Assembly (NCBI GenBank): GCA_030674155.1
Contig: CM060318.1
Span: forward strand, 82,729,696-82,762,195
Direction of reading: 5' to 3'
DNA: 32,500 bases
Source: Stramonita haemastoma
Taxonomy: Eukaryota > Mollusca > Gastropoda > Neogastropoda > Muricidae
The translations under genes were made by a program, and so were the position numbers. Of the stretch, positions 14,036 through 23,604 are shown piece by piece; position 1 is the first letter of the stretch; the number at the start of each line of letters is the position of its first letter. Under the pieces are notes generated by a model. The model did not search any database. It had not been told where the DNA came from and saw only the letters and a program-made list of their open reading frames with translations.

Positions 14036-14171
14036 TCCTGAAATAACCTGTATCCCAGAGGGTAACATGTCAAATGTTTCTACCAACATCATAAGCTTTC
14101 AGAAAAACAAAGTCAAAAATCCCCCCAGGGGGGGGGGGGGGGGAGGTTTCCCTTTCCTAGATCATGGTCTA
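14036..14171 (-). repeat. Right terminal inverted repeat
   Basis: Reverse complement of the left end: TCCTGAAATAACCTG, GAGGGTAACATG, AAATCCCCCCA followed by a run of 16 G, then GATCATGGTCTA at the tip. The outermost bases CTAGATCATGGTCTAG also form a small imperfect palindrome. Confidence 0.65.
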
Positions 14172-14229
14172 GTAGGTAGGTAGGTAGGTAGGTAGGCAGG
14201 CAGGCAGGCAGGCAGGCAGGTAGGTAGAT
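14172..14229. repeat. (GTAG)n/(GCAG)n microsatellite, right flank
   Basis: GTAG units pass into GCAG and back. It has the same strand orientation as the array ending at 10257 and is taken as the right part of the interrupted target array. Confidence 0.9.
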
Positions 14230-14297
14230 ATGTACGTCGTTAGGTAGGGAAATTCTTGACCTTTTACCTTTACAACGTTAGTGTCATGACATTCCAG

Positions 14298-14505
14298 ATT
14301 AACTAGCCAGCTCTAGTATCAGTCGCTATATAATACTCTATGATACACTTCCCTATGCTTGACAGCAAAATGACAGCTTTCGTCTCCAGTCACGCCTGTA
14401 GATGTACGAGGACAAATCACTATATTACTTTTCACAGCCAGGCTGGTAAGCTAATTGTGTGATGAGTGGAGGGCATGGTTCTGTCTGTCTTTTAATCTTG
14501 TCAAT
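14298..14505 (+). repeat. Dispersed repeat X, copy a (empty site)
   Basis: Contains TTAACTAGCCAGCTCTAG, TTGACAGCAAAATGACAG, CGTCTCCAGTCACGCCTG, TAGATGTACGAGGACAAATC and TTGTCAATAGTAA. It aligns with three other copies within 3.5 kb. No SINE is present at the AGATGTA point, unlike copies b and c. The identity of the element is unknown. Confidence 0.6.
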
Positions 14506-14639
14506 AGTAAATCCCACAGTGGCTAAACAGCTGTCTATCATCGCTGGCTAGATCTAGTCATTTTCGATGGTCTTGATTTTCGAAAGGTCTTTTTTCTGTT
14601 ACTTTCTCATTTCAAGGATGATTAGGCTTTGATTTGGTT

Positions 14640-14715
14640 TCTCTCTCTCTGTGTCTCTCACTATATCTCTCTATATCTCTCTGTCTGTCTATCTGTCTGC
14701 CTCTCTCTCTCTGTC

Positions 14716-14806
<91 letters not shown>
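14640..14806. repeat. Compound CT/CTGT array
   Basis: CT and CTGT tracts ending in about 22 CT units. Confidence 0.95.
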
Positions 14807-14809
<3 letters not shown>

Positions 14810-14910
14810 AATCTTTATGTCTATCTCTCTGAATTTGAGTGTACAAACGTCAGTAAGGCAGGCCGTGTCTGAATACTGATATCGGAAGAGCATAAAATCA
14901 TAACAAGGGG

Positions 14911-15280
14911 GAAGTAGCAGAAAAGCCTAGTGGTTAGAACATTGATCTCGCTATCTGACGGTCCAGGATCGAGTTTGGGTTGAGCTGCCACAAAGACTCT
15001 CGTTCAAGGGGATTTTTCCCCTGGAGTTAACATTAATTCTGACTTCCCTCCCCTGAAAGTCCTCTGGTTGAGGCTATAAACCTGAAGCTGTGCGCGCTAG
15101 CGTATTAAAAATGTTGTACACACACGTTAAAACTCCTTTTGCCCACCTGAAAGGGGAGGCCATATGTGTTAGTAAAAACGATGGCAAACAATGCACTTCC
15201 CCCCCCAAAAAAACCTTTGCCCTCCAGATGGGGAGGCTATCCGTGTTTGTAAAAACAATGACAAAAAGCACCCCCACCCC
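14911..15280 (+). mobile_element. SINE-A copy with internal duplication, no tail
   Basis: A tRNA-like head AAAGCCTAGTGGTTAGAACA (14924-14943) is followed by GATTTTTCCCCTGGAGTTAA, then GTCCTCTGGTTGAGGCTATA and a CACACGTTAAAACTCC block. The next segment occurs twice in tandem (15135-15206 and 15214-15280, about 79-bp period), each with CCTTTTGCCC/CCTTTGCCCT and GGGGAGGC. It corresponds to the TTTTCG...GGTGGGAACAGATG part of intact copies. The conserved 3' tail is absent. The copy is old and diverged. Confidence 0.65.
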
Positions 15281-15480
15281 CTCCTTCCCAAAACGTGCAC
15301 GCTCAGTGGTGTCATGTTTAGGCATCATCACCAAAGAAAAAAAAAAACTTAGGTCCATTTTTCCTCACACTTTTTGTATTAACTAGACAGCTTTCTGACC
15401 AAATAACTTTTACTGTTTGATGTTTAACAGAAAAAAGGGTCAGGTCTGGTCTCCAGCTATCTTTGCAGATTTTGTAAAAA

Positions 15481-15770
15481 GATAAAGGTGTCCCATAACC
15501 TGTGTTGCCGTATGAGAGCGAGGCATCAGAGACCTAAGCTTCCCTAGGGGCCAGCATGTTGAGAGCGGCGCCCATCTTCTCTCCCTCGCTGTTTTACCTT
15601 CCCTGACTCTAAAGAGGGCTGGTACCCATTCACAGCTGGGAGAGGTGGGGGAACTGTACTGAAACCAAGGCGCGCAAACGGTCACCCATACAGTTGGTAG
15701 CCATTATCGATGCTGTTTAACCTTAGCTTGGGTATAGCGAGTGCTCTGACCAATGAGCTATTCTGAACAA
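15481..15770 (-). mobile_element. SINE-B, minus strand
   Basis: On the minus strand the head reads AATAGCTCATTGGTCAGAGC (tRNA A-box-like). The body follows with GGTGACCGTTTGCGCGCCTT, GTTTCAGTACAGT and GGTTATGGGACACCTTTATC at the 3' end. It aligns end to end with copies at 16677-16946 and 17765-18060. The 5' end is followed directly by (CA)n. Confidence 0.8.
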
Positions 15771-15877
<107 letters not shown>

Positions 15878-16123
15878 GATAGATGTGTGGAAAGGAAAGC
15901 AGTGTATTGCTCTTCACGTGTGCTGAGCTGACTCTGGCATCAGGAGAGGCTATGGCAGTCTGGCTGTGGAGGCCTTTGTCAACAGGGGATCTACAGCCCC
16001 CAAACATCTGTTGACTGAGGCTGATCACTTGGCCATCGCTTCGTATTTCCCCGGGAAGGGGAAGGGTGAGGATGGATTTGCTTTGTAGTTTTTAGGATAA
16101 GTTTCTACCATGATATTTCTCTC

Positions 16124-16138
16124 TGTGTGTTTGTGTGT

Positions 16139-16189
<51 letters not shown>

Positions 16190-16246
16190 GTGCGTGTGTG
16201 CGTGTGTGGTGCGTGCGTGCGTCGTGTGTGTGTGTGTGTGTGTGTG

Positions 16247-16320
<74 letters not shown>
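16124..16320. repeat. (GT)n array abutting SINE-A fragment
   Basis: GT array with GCGT and CGT interruptions at 16188-16225. Its right end runs into the SINE-A block that normally reads GTGTGCGAACGC, so it may have grown from that GT-rich piece of the SINE. Confidence 0.95.
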
Positions 16321-16327
<7 letters not shown>

Positions 16328-16500
16328 CGAACTCTCGCAGAACTTTTTGCGCACACGCTAAAACCCATTCCGCTTCTCGGAATAGTAGGCCATTGTATGG
16401 CGGTGGAACGGATGACAACATTTACAAACCTGCATACATATGGGGACTGGATGTAAAAAAATACTTGAGTGTGTATTCACTATTCTCGAAATAAAAGAAT
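16321..16500 (+). mobile_element. SINE-A 3' part
   Basis: GTGGGTACGAACTCTCGCAG matches the GTGTGCGAACGCACGC region. The TTCCGCTTCTCGG block, TGCATACATATGGGGACTGG and the tail follow. The tail hairpin has a different but still paired stem, AATAC/GTATT (16460-16464 with 16473-16477), then TATTCTCGAAATAAAAGAAT. Confidence 0.8.
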
Positions 16501-16564
16501 GGCACTGTGCATAATTATCAGATCAAGCTTTCATACTACAACAAATAAATGCATGCAAAGAAAT

Positions 16565-17125
16565 CTATAAAATTTGCCATCAGTCAGTGAATAATATACC
16601 TCAAGGAGCTTGGTTTGTTTTCAGACGTTTGACTGCAAAAGGAAAGGACTATTTTCTGAAAATGCATGGAGATGTACAAAAAATAAAAGGTAAAGGTGTC
16701 CCATAACCTATGTGGTCGTAGGAGAGCGATGCATCAGAGACCTCAGCTTTCTGGGCCAGCTATGAGGGTGGCGCATATCTCCTGCTGCTTTACCTTCCCT
16801 GACCACAGGGCATGCCATTTACAGCTGGTGGACTGGGACTGTACTGAAGCCAGGGCGCAAACGGTCACCCATTTACACTGTGGTGCTGGGGCTGTACTTT
16901 AGCTTGGGGAAAGCGGTACTCTGATCCACTGAGCTAACCCCGTCCTGCATGGAGTGTATTGGAAACAAAACAGCATATTTATTCCTCTGCACGTTGTATG
17001 AGCGGACTCTGGTGTTTGCATTGGCTTTGTGGTAATCTATTGGTTCTGAAGGGCTCTGTCAATAGAAGCTTAGTTCCAGAGTTGAAGAAAAGGTCTGACC
17101 GATGCTGATCACGTTTGATGCATGG
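16565..17125 (+). repeat. Repeat X, copy c (filled by SINE-B)
   Basis: Left half to 16676 (ATCAGTCAGTGAATAATA, TTGACTGCAAAAGG, GCATGGAGATGTA). Right half from 16947 (GCATGGAGTGTATTGGAAAC, GCGGACTCTGG, GGCTCTGTCAATAGAAG). The SINE-B insertion splits it. Confidence 0.6.
16677..16946 (-). mobile_element. SINE-B, minus strand, with target-site duplication
   Basis: Flanked by GCATGGAGATGTA (16664-16676) and GCATGGAGTGTA (16947-16958), a 12-13-bp target-site duplication with one indel. On the minus strand it starts GGACGGGGTTAGCTCAGTGG (tRNA-like A box) and ends GGTTATGGGACACCTTTACC plus an AT-rich tail (16677-16688). Length is about 270 bp. The duplication shows a target-primed retroposition event. 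Confidence 0.88.
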
Positions 17126-17130
17126 TTTCT

Positions 17131-17477
17131 GACTTCTCCCCTTTAGCTCCTAAAGAGCATATTTCTATCGTGTCCTCTTTATTCTTCTTCGATTTCTGTT
17201 TATCTTCACTGAAATGGCTGTCTGTGTGTCTGCCTTCTGTTTTGTCTTTCTATTTTTGTCTCAGTGTGTCCGTTTGTCTGTCTTGGTCTCTATGTTTTGA
17301 TTCTGTATGTTTGCCCCATTCTCATTGGGCTTAGTCCGTCTCCTCAAAAAATGTTTGAAATAAATTTCACGCAACAACCTGACGTACAGAAAAAAAAATT
17401 TTATGTACAAGTTCTCACTTCAATGAAAGTGTTGCATTGAAATAAAAATGAATACACTTGTGAAGTTTCCAGCACTT
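17131..17477. other. Unique spacer
   Basis: About 350 bases with no supported gene; TCTG-rich in part (17215-17300), with a poly-A run at 17390. Confidence 0.45.
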
Positions 17478-17750
17478 TGCATAACACTTAACCAACTCTA
17501 GGATCAGTGAGTGCTCAGTACGACTTGCAGTATTTTTTCTGTCTGGGGTCTGACAGCAAAATGACAGGTCTGGTCTCCAGCAACGCCTACAGATAAATCA
17601 CAACGAAGTCAGAGCCTCCCCTTCATGCCTGGTGTGCTGACTCTGTCATTAGTGGAGACCTTGGTAGTCTGTGTCTCCTTGAATAGTCTCCGTCAATAGT
17701 GCCACCGGTGTGATAGCACACTGGTCATTGATGCTGCCCGCTTTGACAGG
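17478..17750 (+). repeat. Repeat X, copy d (empty site)
   Basis: The most complete copy: CTTAACCAACTCTAGGATCA, CTGACAGCAAAATGACAGG, TCTGGTCTCCAGCAACGCCT, ACAGATAAATCACAACGAAG, GTGTGCTGACTCTG and CTCCGTCAATAGTGCC. It has no SINE at the site filled in copies b and c. Its 3' side instead carries a separate plus-strand SINE-B. Confidence 0.65.
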
Positions 17751-17764
17751 GTTTCTGATATCTT

Positions 17765-18060
17765 GGGACGGGATAGCTCAGTGGTCAGAGCGCTCGCTTC
17801 TCGAGCTAAGGTTAAGCAGCATCAAGCGTGGTTACCAAGTGATAGGTGACCGTTTGTTCGCCTTGGCTTCAGTATAGTCCCCCAGTTCACCCAGCTGTAA
17901 TTTGGGTAGCTGCCCTCTTTAGGGACAGTGAATGTAAAGCAGAGAGGGAGAGGAGATGGGCGCGCCCTCAATATGCTGGCCTCTGGAGAAGCTGAGGTCT
18001 CTGATGCTTCGCTTCCATACGACTACATAGGTTATGGGACCCCTTTACATTTTGCCTTTA
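17765..18060 (+). mobile_element. SINE-B, plus strand, with perfect TSD
   Basis: A perfect 10-bp duplication CTGATATCTT lies at 17755-17764 and 18061-18070. The head GGGACGGGATAGCTCAGTGG is tRNA-like, with an A box TAGCTCAGTGG at 17774-17784. A canonical B box is not clear (GGTTACCAAGT at 17830-17840 is the nearest). The body includes GGTGACCGTTTGTTCGCCTT and CCCAGTTCACCCAGCTGTAA, and it ends GGTTATGGGACCCCTTTACA plus TTTTGCCTTTA. Length is 296 bp. Confidence 0.9.
17774..17784 (+). promoter_or_regulatory. Pol III A box of SINE-B
   Basis: TAGCTCAGTGG matches the tRNA A-box consensus 9 bases into the element. It would act as an internal RNA polymerase III promoter if still active. Confidence 0.6.
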
Positions 18061-18204
18061 CTGATATCTTTCATGCTTCGGCTTTCATTACGACTTTTAG
18101 TTTTTTGTTTGCCTTATCTCTGGATTTTCAGGTTTTATTGGTCCCTCACATTCATGTACACTTGTTCACTAAAATGATTAGTCGGTGACCAAAGCATTTC
18201 ATAT

Positions 18205-18465
18205 CATTGTCTCAAAGGTCTGCTGTATCCTTCAGATGAGACTATAAACCGAGGTCCTATGTGCAAACGCACGCAAAACATCTTGCACTCACGATAAAAC
18301 ACGTTCCGCTTTTCGGAAGAGTTGGCCACCGTGTGCTGGTGGGAATAGTTGACAAGATTGACAAACTGCATACACACAGGGACTGGATTAAAAAAAAAAA
18401 AGAAGAATGTTTGTTCTATTATCTTAGAAAAAAATTAAATAAATAGAATAGATAATAATAAATGA
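18205..18465 (+). mobile_element. SINE-A, 5'-truncated
   Basis: Starts in the central domain (TCCTTCAGATGAGACTATAA, CCGAGGTCCTATGTGC) and continues through ACGTTCCGCTTTTCGG and TGCATACACACAGGGACTGG. The tail stem is AGAA/TTCT (18404-18407 with 18414-18417), followed by ATTATCTTAGAAAAAAATTA. The head is absent. Confidence 0.8.
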
Positions 18466-18957
18466 TCAGTGTAAGTTTAAAAAAAAAAGTCTAGCTATCC
18501 TTTTACACTATACATGAATCAAGAAATCCTTCTTCTTCACGTAAGTTGATCCTAGTGATCAGTGGCGCACTACACGACACTCTCCATGTCTTTTGCAGCT
18601 GCATCAAAGAGAGGGTATCACAGGGTACGCGGCTATTCGGGTTCCTGTTTGCTTTGAATGGAGGATGGTCTCTTTGCTGATCTCTTCAGAGAACATTGCT
18701 GTCGGATTTCTCTCTGTTGGCCAACTCTTTCATGCCTTGTCTGGTTCTCTTTGCTGTGTTTGGACTTTCATTCTCAGTTTTCTCTGTCTCTCTCTCTGTC
18801 ATCTCTCTGTTTTGTCTGTACTGTCTCTACTTCCATTTATCTCTCTTTGTATTCTGGCTTTTTTGTTGTTGTCTGTACATGTCTGATTATTTGCGTTTTC
18901 TTCTGTGCATGCTTCTCTGTCTGTGTTGTCTTCCTGTTTGTGTACACACTTTCATAG
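18466..18957. other. Unique spacer, TC-rich to the right
   Basis: ORFs here are driven by TC-rich composition. No supported gene. Confidence 0.45.
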
Positions 18958-19014
18958 ACACACACACACGCGCACACACATCCATATTTATACATACACA
19001 CAATATATGTCATT

Positions 19015-19046
<32 letters not shown>
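18958..19046. repeat. (CA)n and (AT)n microsatellites
   Basis: Short CA tract (18958-18980) and about 14 AT units (19019-19046). Confidence 0.9.
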
Positions 19047-19291
19047 CACATATTTACATAAATACATTTGTATGCTGTGTTTTCGATATTTGTCTGTATG
19101 AATTTCTCTTCTCTCCAACCTTTGTCTCTCTTGCTTCTTTCACTGTGCCTATTACATCTTTGTCTAATTTCGCTATTTCCTTTGTCTGTCTATCTTATCA
19201 GTCTTGTATATAATTTTGTCTGTACGTTCCTTTCTCTTCTGTCTGTGGCTCTGCTATATGTTCTTCTGTCTGTCTTCCTGTCTGTGCCGTC

Positions 19292-19490
<199 letters not shown>

Positions 19491-19621
19491 CCCCTTCCCC
19501 CACTCCCTGTCTATCTTTCTGAATTTCTGCCTCTCTGTCCATCTATCTGTCTATCATAAGCTGTCTCTGTACTGAAAGGGTCCAGGCCAAAGCTAAGGGA
19601 AACCAATATACCATATCCATC

Positions 19622-19721
19622 AACAGCCCCTACACCATCCCATCCCATCCCATCCCACCCATCCCATCCCATCCCATCCCATCCCATCCCATCCCATCCC
19701 GGCCAGGCCAGGCCAGGCCAG
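19622..19721. repeat. (CCCAT)n and (GGCCA)n pentamer arrays
   Basis: About 14 CCCAT units (19635-19699, one shortened) are followed directly by four GGCCA units (19700-19720). Confidence 0.95.
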
Positions 19722-19873
19722 CCAAAGGGGAATAGGATGATGACATGAACCCTGGCAGCTGCAACTGTAGATGACAGATTCAATTAACGATTATGTGGAG
19801 CCCCTCTCTCTTTCTAGAACTCTCTACAGTCGCAATCACGCGGTTTTCATTTTCGCGAAGAGGAGTGTGTTGG

Positions 19874-19875
19874 TG

Positions 19876-19971
<96 letters not shown>

Positions 19972-20044
19972 GTGTGCGTGTACGTTTGTGTATGTGTGTG
20001 TGTTTTTCTGTGCGTATGCGCGTGCGCGCGCTCGCGCGCGCGTG
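19874..20044. repeat. (TG)n array ending in CG-rich alternating tract
   Basis: About 47 TG units (19874-19968), then mixed TG/CG units ending in GCGCGTGCGCGCGCTCGCGC (about 20019-20044). Long alternating purine-pyrimidine stretch. Confidence 0.95.
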
Positions 20045-20147
20045 CTAGTGTATGGCTGTCTGTCTGCATATCTGTTTGTGTGTCAATTTGTGTCTGTGTC
20101 TGTGTGTGTTTCGCACGCTTGTGTATGTGTGTTTGTGTTTGAGAGAG

Positions 20148-20591
20148 GGGTGGGGGACAGATAGGCAAATAGAAAGAAAGCAGGTGACGGAGATAAAAAA
20201 AAATCCTAGTAACTAAAAACTGTGAACCAATCTGTAAGCCAGAGACAGACTCAGTTTTGTCCAAATATTAGCACACATCTATTGCTGTCACACGTGTTGC
20301 CACATAAATCCACAAGATAATTATATAGAACAGAGAAGTAATAGCGCCAGAAGAAACTGTTTTCAGAAAGAAGCAGACATACAAAGATGAGTAGGCACAG
20401 ACAAACAGACAAACAAGCAGACATACAACCAGAAAGACAAACAGGCTCATAAAGAGGAAGAGGGGAGAGAGAGTGAGAAAGAGAGAGACAGACAGACAGA
20501 GCCAGAGAGACAGAGATAGAGACAGAAAAAGAAAGTGAGAGACAGAGATAGCGACAGATACATAGAGAGATAAAGAGAGACAGAGAGATAC

Positions 20592-20622
<31 letters not shown>

Positions 20623-21117
20623 CAGAAATACCGACAGACAAAAGCAAAAACAAAGAAATCAATTCAGCCCAGTCAAATCTATAGCGCAGACCACCACCAC
20701 CCCCACCCCTCCCCCTTATCTCCATCTTAGCCTAGCTATCTAATCCTCAGCGGTGTGTCCTGTAGCCCAGTCCGATAATCCAAGTCTCCCTGGCCGACCA
20801 TCTCGGTGTCATTACAGGACAGTGTGATCTGTCAGCCAGACAGAAGCCATTTTCCCTGGCGGACCTTTGCAGGTGGATTTTTAGAACAGTGGGGATTACC
20901 TGGCCACAACCGATAATCCTGCTTCTTCCCTTGTTGACCATTTTCCTGGGATTATAGCACCCTGGGGACATCCATGCCAGACAGATAATATTCAATTTCC
21001 GTCATTGACCCTGACCGTTGACCAATGGGATTGTCTGGGTGTGTCAATGGTTTAGGCGTAACTTACTCGTATAGAAAGTGAGAAAACGGGAGGTTCAATT
21101 CCGGTTTGAACCTGGTT
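20148..21117 (+). repeat. Tandem segmental duplication, copy 1
   Basis: Shares ordered blocks with 21245-22330: a tag near 20170 (AGAAAGAAAGC), then CCTAGTAACTAAAAACTGTG, CACATAAATCCACAAGATAA, TATATAGAACAGAGAAGTAA, a GA/GACA-rich array (20455-20637), CAAATCTATAGCGCAGACC, the GATAATCC repeat (20735-21040), and GGTTCAATTCCGGTTTGAAC at the end. Offset to copy 2 is about 1.09 kb on the left and 1.19 kb on the right because the purine arrays and indels differ. Confidence 0.85.
20741..21040 (+). repeat. GATAATCC-unit repeat, copy 1
   Basis: About four tandem subunits of 60-75 bp starting near 20771, 20833, 20905 and 20978. Typical subunits start CCGATAATCC or CCAGACAGATAAT and have GGATTA in their second half. 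TAATCC occurs at 20741, 20776 and 20914; GGATTA at 20893 and 20949. The paired orientation gives each subunit a potential hairpin. Confidence 0.6.
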
Positions 21118-21243
21118 TTTTCCCCAAAATTGGAGTGGAGTCAGCACTGATGTTAACTTCAGAGGGAAAATCCTCTAGAACGAGATTGGCTCTCGGGTCA
21201 GCAGATCATGAGCGCATCACTCTAACCACCAGGTTTTCCCCTC
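21118..21243 (-). mobile_element. SINE-A head fragment, minus strand
   Basis: On the minus strand it reads GGGGAAAACCTGGTGGTTAG, AGTGATGCGCTCATGATCTG, GAAGTTAACATCAGTGCTGA and CTCCACTCC, matching the head and start of the central domain of SINE-A. It lies exactly between the two duplication copies and is absent after copy 2. Confidence 0.7.
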
Positions 21244-21244
21244 C

Positions 21245-21523
21245 CAGAGAGAGAGGCAGATAGAAAGAAAGCACGAAGACGGAGAAAAAAAACCCAGTAA
21301 CTAAAGACTGTGGACAACTCATTTTTGTCCAAAAATTAGCACAGCACCTGTTGCTGTCACATGTGTTGCCACATAAATCGACAAGACAATTATATAGAAC
21401 AGAGAAGTAATAGCTCCGTTTCAGATAGAAGAAACAGACAGACAAAGACGAGTAACAATAGACAAACAGACAATCAATCAGACATACAGCCAGAAAGACA
21501 AACAGACGCATAAGGAGGAAGGG

Positions 21524-21573
<50 letters not shown>

Positions 21574-21625
21574 CAAGAGACAGAGAGACGAGAGACAGAG
21601 AGACAGAGAGACAGAGAGACGAGAC

Positions 21626-21669
<44 letters not shown>

Positions 21670-22330
21670 CAGACAGACAGACAGAGACAGAGACAGAAGA
21701 CAGAGAGTGAGATACACAGACAGAGGCAGAGACAGAGACAGAGATAGACAGACAGAGACATAGAGAGATACAGAGAGACAGCGAGATACAGACAGAGAGA
21801 CAGATACAGACAGACAAAAGTAAAAATAAAGAAATCACAGCTCAGTCAAATCTATAGCGCAGACTCCCTCCCCCCCCCCCCCCACACCACCCCATCCCCT
21901 ATCCTCCCCCTTATCTCCATTCTAGCCTAGCTACTAATCCTCAGCGGTATTTCCTGCAGGCCAGTCGGATAATCCAAGTCTCCCTGGTCTCGGTGTCATT
22001 ACAGGAAGTGTGATCTGTCAGCCAGACAGATAAGCCATTTTCCCCTGGGGACCTTTGAGGTGGATTTTTAGAACAGTAGGGATTACCTGGCCACAACCGA
22101 TAATCCTGCTTCTTCCCTTGTTGACCATTTTCCTGGGATTATAGCACCTTGAGGAAATCCACCCCAGACAGATATTAATCAATTTCCGTCATTTACCCTG
22201 AACCGTTGACCAATGGGATTGTCTGGGTGTATGGGTTGTTTAGATGTAATTCACTCGTTATAGATAGTGAGAGAACGGAGTTCAATTCCGGTTTGAATCC
22301 GATTTTCCCCGAAGTCGGAATGCGGCTACC
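21245..22330 (+). repeat. Tandem segmental duplication, copy 2
   Basis: Carries the same ordered blocks as copy 1: AGATAGAAAGAAAGCACG, CCCAGTAACTAAAGACTGTG, CACATAAATCGACAAGACAA, TATATAGAACAGAGAAGTAA, a longer GA/GACA array (21525-21800), CAAATCTATAGCGCAGACTC, the GATAATCC repeat, and GTTCAATTCCGGTTTGAATC. Confidence 0.85.
21935..22230 (+). repeat. GATAATCC-unit repeat, copy 2
   Basis: Same arrangement as copy 1: TAATCC at 21935, 21970 and 22101; GGATTA at 22079 and 22136. All five sites of copy 1 are retained. Confidence 0.6.
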
Positions 22331-22479
22331 TTAATGTGGGGAGGAGTTGGAGGGGGGACGGTCGCACACACAAAAATCTGACCATTTTGTGAACCTTGGA
22401 CTTCCAGCCGAGGGACGAGAAAATAAAATTCGATTTTGTCTCCTTTCTGGTAGAGCTCGAGTGGTGGTCTGGGTGCAAG

Positions 22480-22516
22480 TCTTTTAGATGAGATTATGAA
22501 ATCAAGGCTTTTTTAG
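22480..22516 (+). mobile_element. SINE-A central-domain remnant
   Basis: AAGTCTTTTAGATGAGATTA and TGAAATCAAGG correspond to AGTCCTTCGGATGAGACTAT and AAACCGAGG. No tail follows. Short and diverged. Confidence 0.4.
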
Positions 22517-22634
22517 GCAGCACGGATCAAGTGTATATAAAAGACGCTTGTGGTACAAGAAAGTTGTCCTTAACAATACCCTTTTGAGAAAGTCACTCTT
22601 AAACGGAAAAGATAAATATCATGACCTGATTTTC

Positions 22635-22699
22635 TGTCTCTGTCTCTGTCCCTGTTTCTGTCTGTCTCTCTGTCTGTCTCTGTCTCTCTGTCTGTCTCT

Positions 22700-22758
<59 letters not shown>

Positions 22759-22776
22759 GTCTGTCTTCTTGTCTCG

Positions 22777-22857
<81 letters not shown>
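22635..22857. repeat. Compound CTGT/CT array
   Basis: CTGT and CTCT tracts ending in CT units with three TTCT interruptions. Confidence 0.95.
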
Positions 22858-22859
<2 letters not shown>

Positions 22860-23231
22860 GATCCCTCCAGAACCTATCAATGCTGTCTGACATTTTGTGT
22901 TGACAATTGAGCTAATAAAAGCGAAAGAAGAGGGTCAAGACAAAAGTTACCAGAAAAAGAGACATTTGATATTTTTTCATTAAAATCTAATTTCTTCTAG
23001 AAGAAACGTGAACAACTGTTGTAGAAAAGTATATCGTCAAACAAAGGTAATTCCTTTTGTTTTGTTTTTTAAACTGGATGCTTTAACAACTTGAAAGGAT
23101 CTTTATATAGGATCAGCATTGTAGATGTAAGATTTCTTTGTATGGTGAAACTGAAAAAAGAGATTTAGCTTACTTTTTTTTAGATGTTTATTTGTCTGTT
23201 TGTTGTTGCGATTCAGTCATTCAATGACAAT
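22858..23231. other. AT-rich unique spacer
   Basis: No gene recognised. The first 120 bases weakly resemble those after the (CT)n at 24580 (both have TGACATTTTGT and GGGACATT/GAGACATT), possibly an old repeat. Confidence 0.4.
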
Positions 23232-23578
23232 GGGGGGTGGGATAGCCTAGTGATCAGAACATTGCGCTCGCAATTTGACGACCTGGGTTCAATTCCCGTT
23301 CGATGGGATTTTTCTTCTGGAGTTAACATCATTGCTGACTCTACTCTCCCCAAAGTCCTTCGGATGAGACTACAAACCGAGGCCCCGTGTGCAAACACGC
23401 GCAGAACATCTTGAACACACATTAAATCATTTCCGCTTTTCGTAAGGGTGGGGCATTGTGTGCCGGTGGGAACAGATGTCAAGATTTACAAAACTGCATA
23501 CACACGAGGACTGGATGTAAAAAAGCATATAAGTGCTTATTCCATTATCCTCGATATAAAAGAAAAAATAAATAAATT
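23232..23578 (+). mobile_element. SINE-A, full length
   Basis: A tRNA-like head of about 75 bp with A and B boxes comes first. The central domain follows with GGAGTTAACATCATTGCTGA, GTCCTTCGGATGAGACTACA and AACCGAGGCCCCGTGTGC, then the TTTCCGCTTTTCG block, then GGACTGGATGTAAAAAAGC with hairpin AAGCA-TATAAG-TGCTT (23523-23538), ATTATCCTCGATATAAAAG and AATAA-type terminal repeats. About 347 bp. No target-site duplication identified. Confidence 0.9.
23243..23296 (+). promoter_or_regulatory. Internal Pol III promoter of SINE-A
   Basis: A box TAGCCTAGTGA at 23243-23253 and B box GGTTCAATTCC at 23286-23296, with tRNA-like spacing. Confidence 0.75.
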
Positions 23579-23604
23579 GCTGTATAAATCTTGTCATCGA
23601 TCAA

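Noticed and set aside
23232..23310. tRNA genes at SINE heads (also 17765, 26650, 14911)
   Set aside because: A and B boxes are present, but acceptor and anticodon stems are poorly paired and the sequence continues into a shared SINE body.
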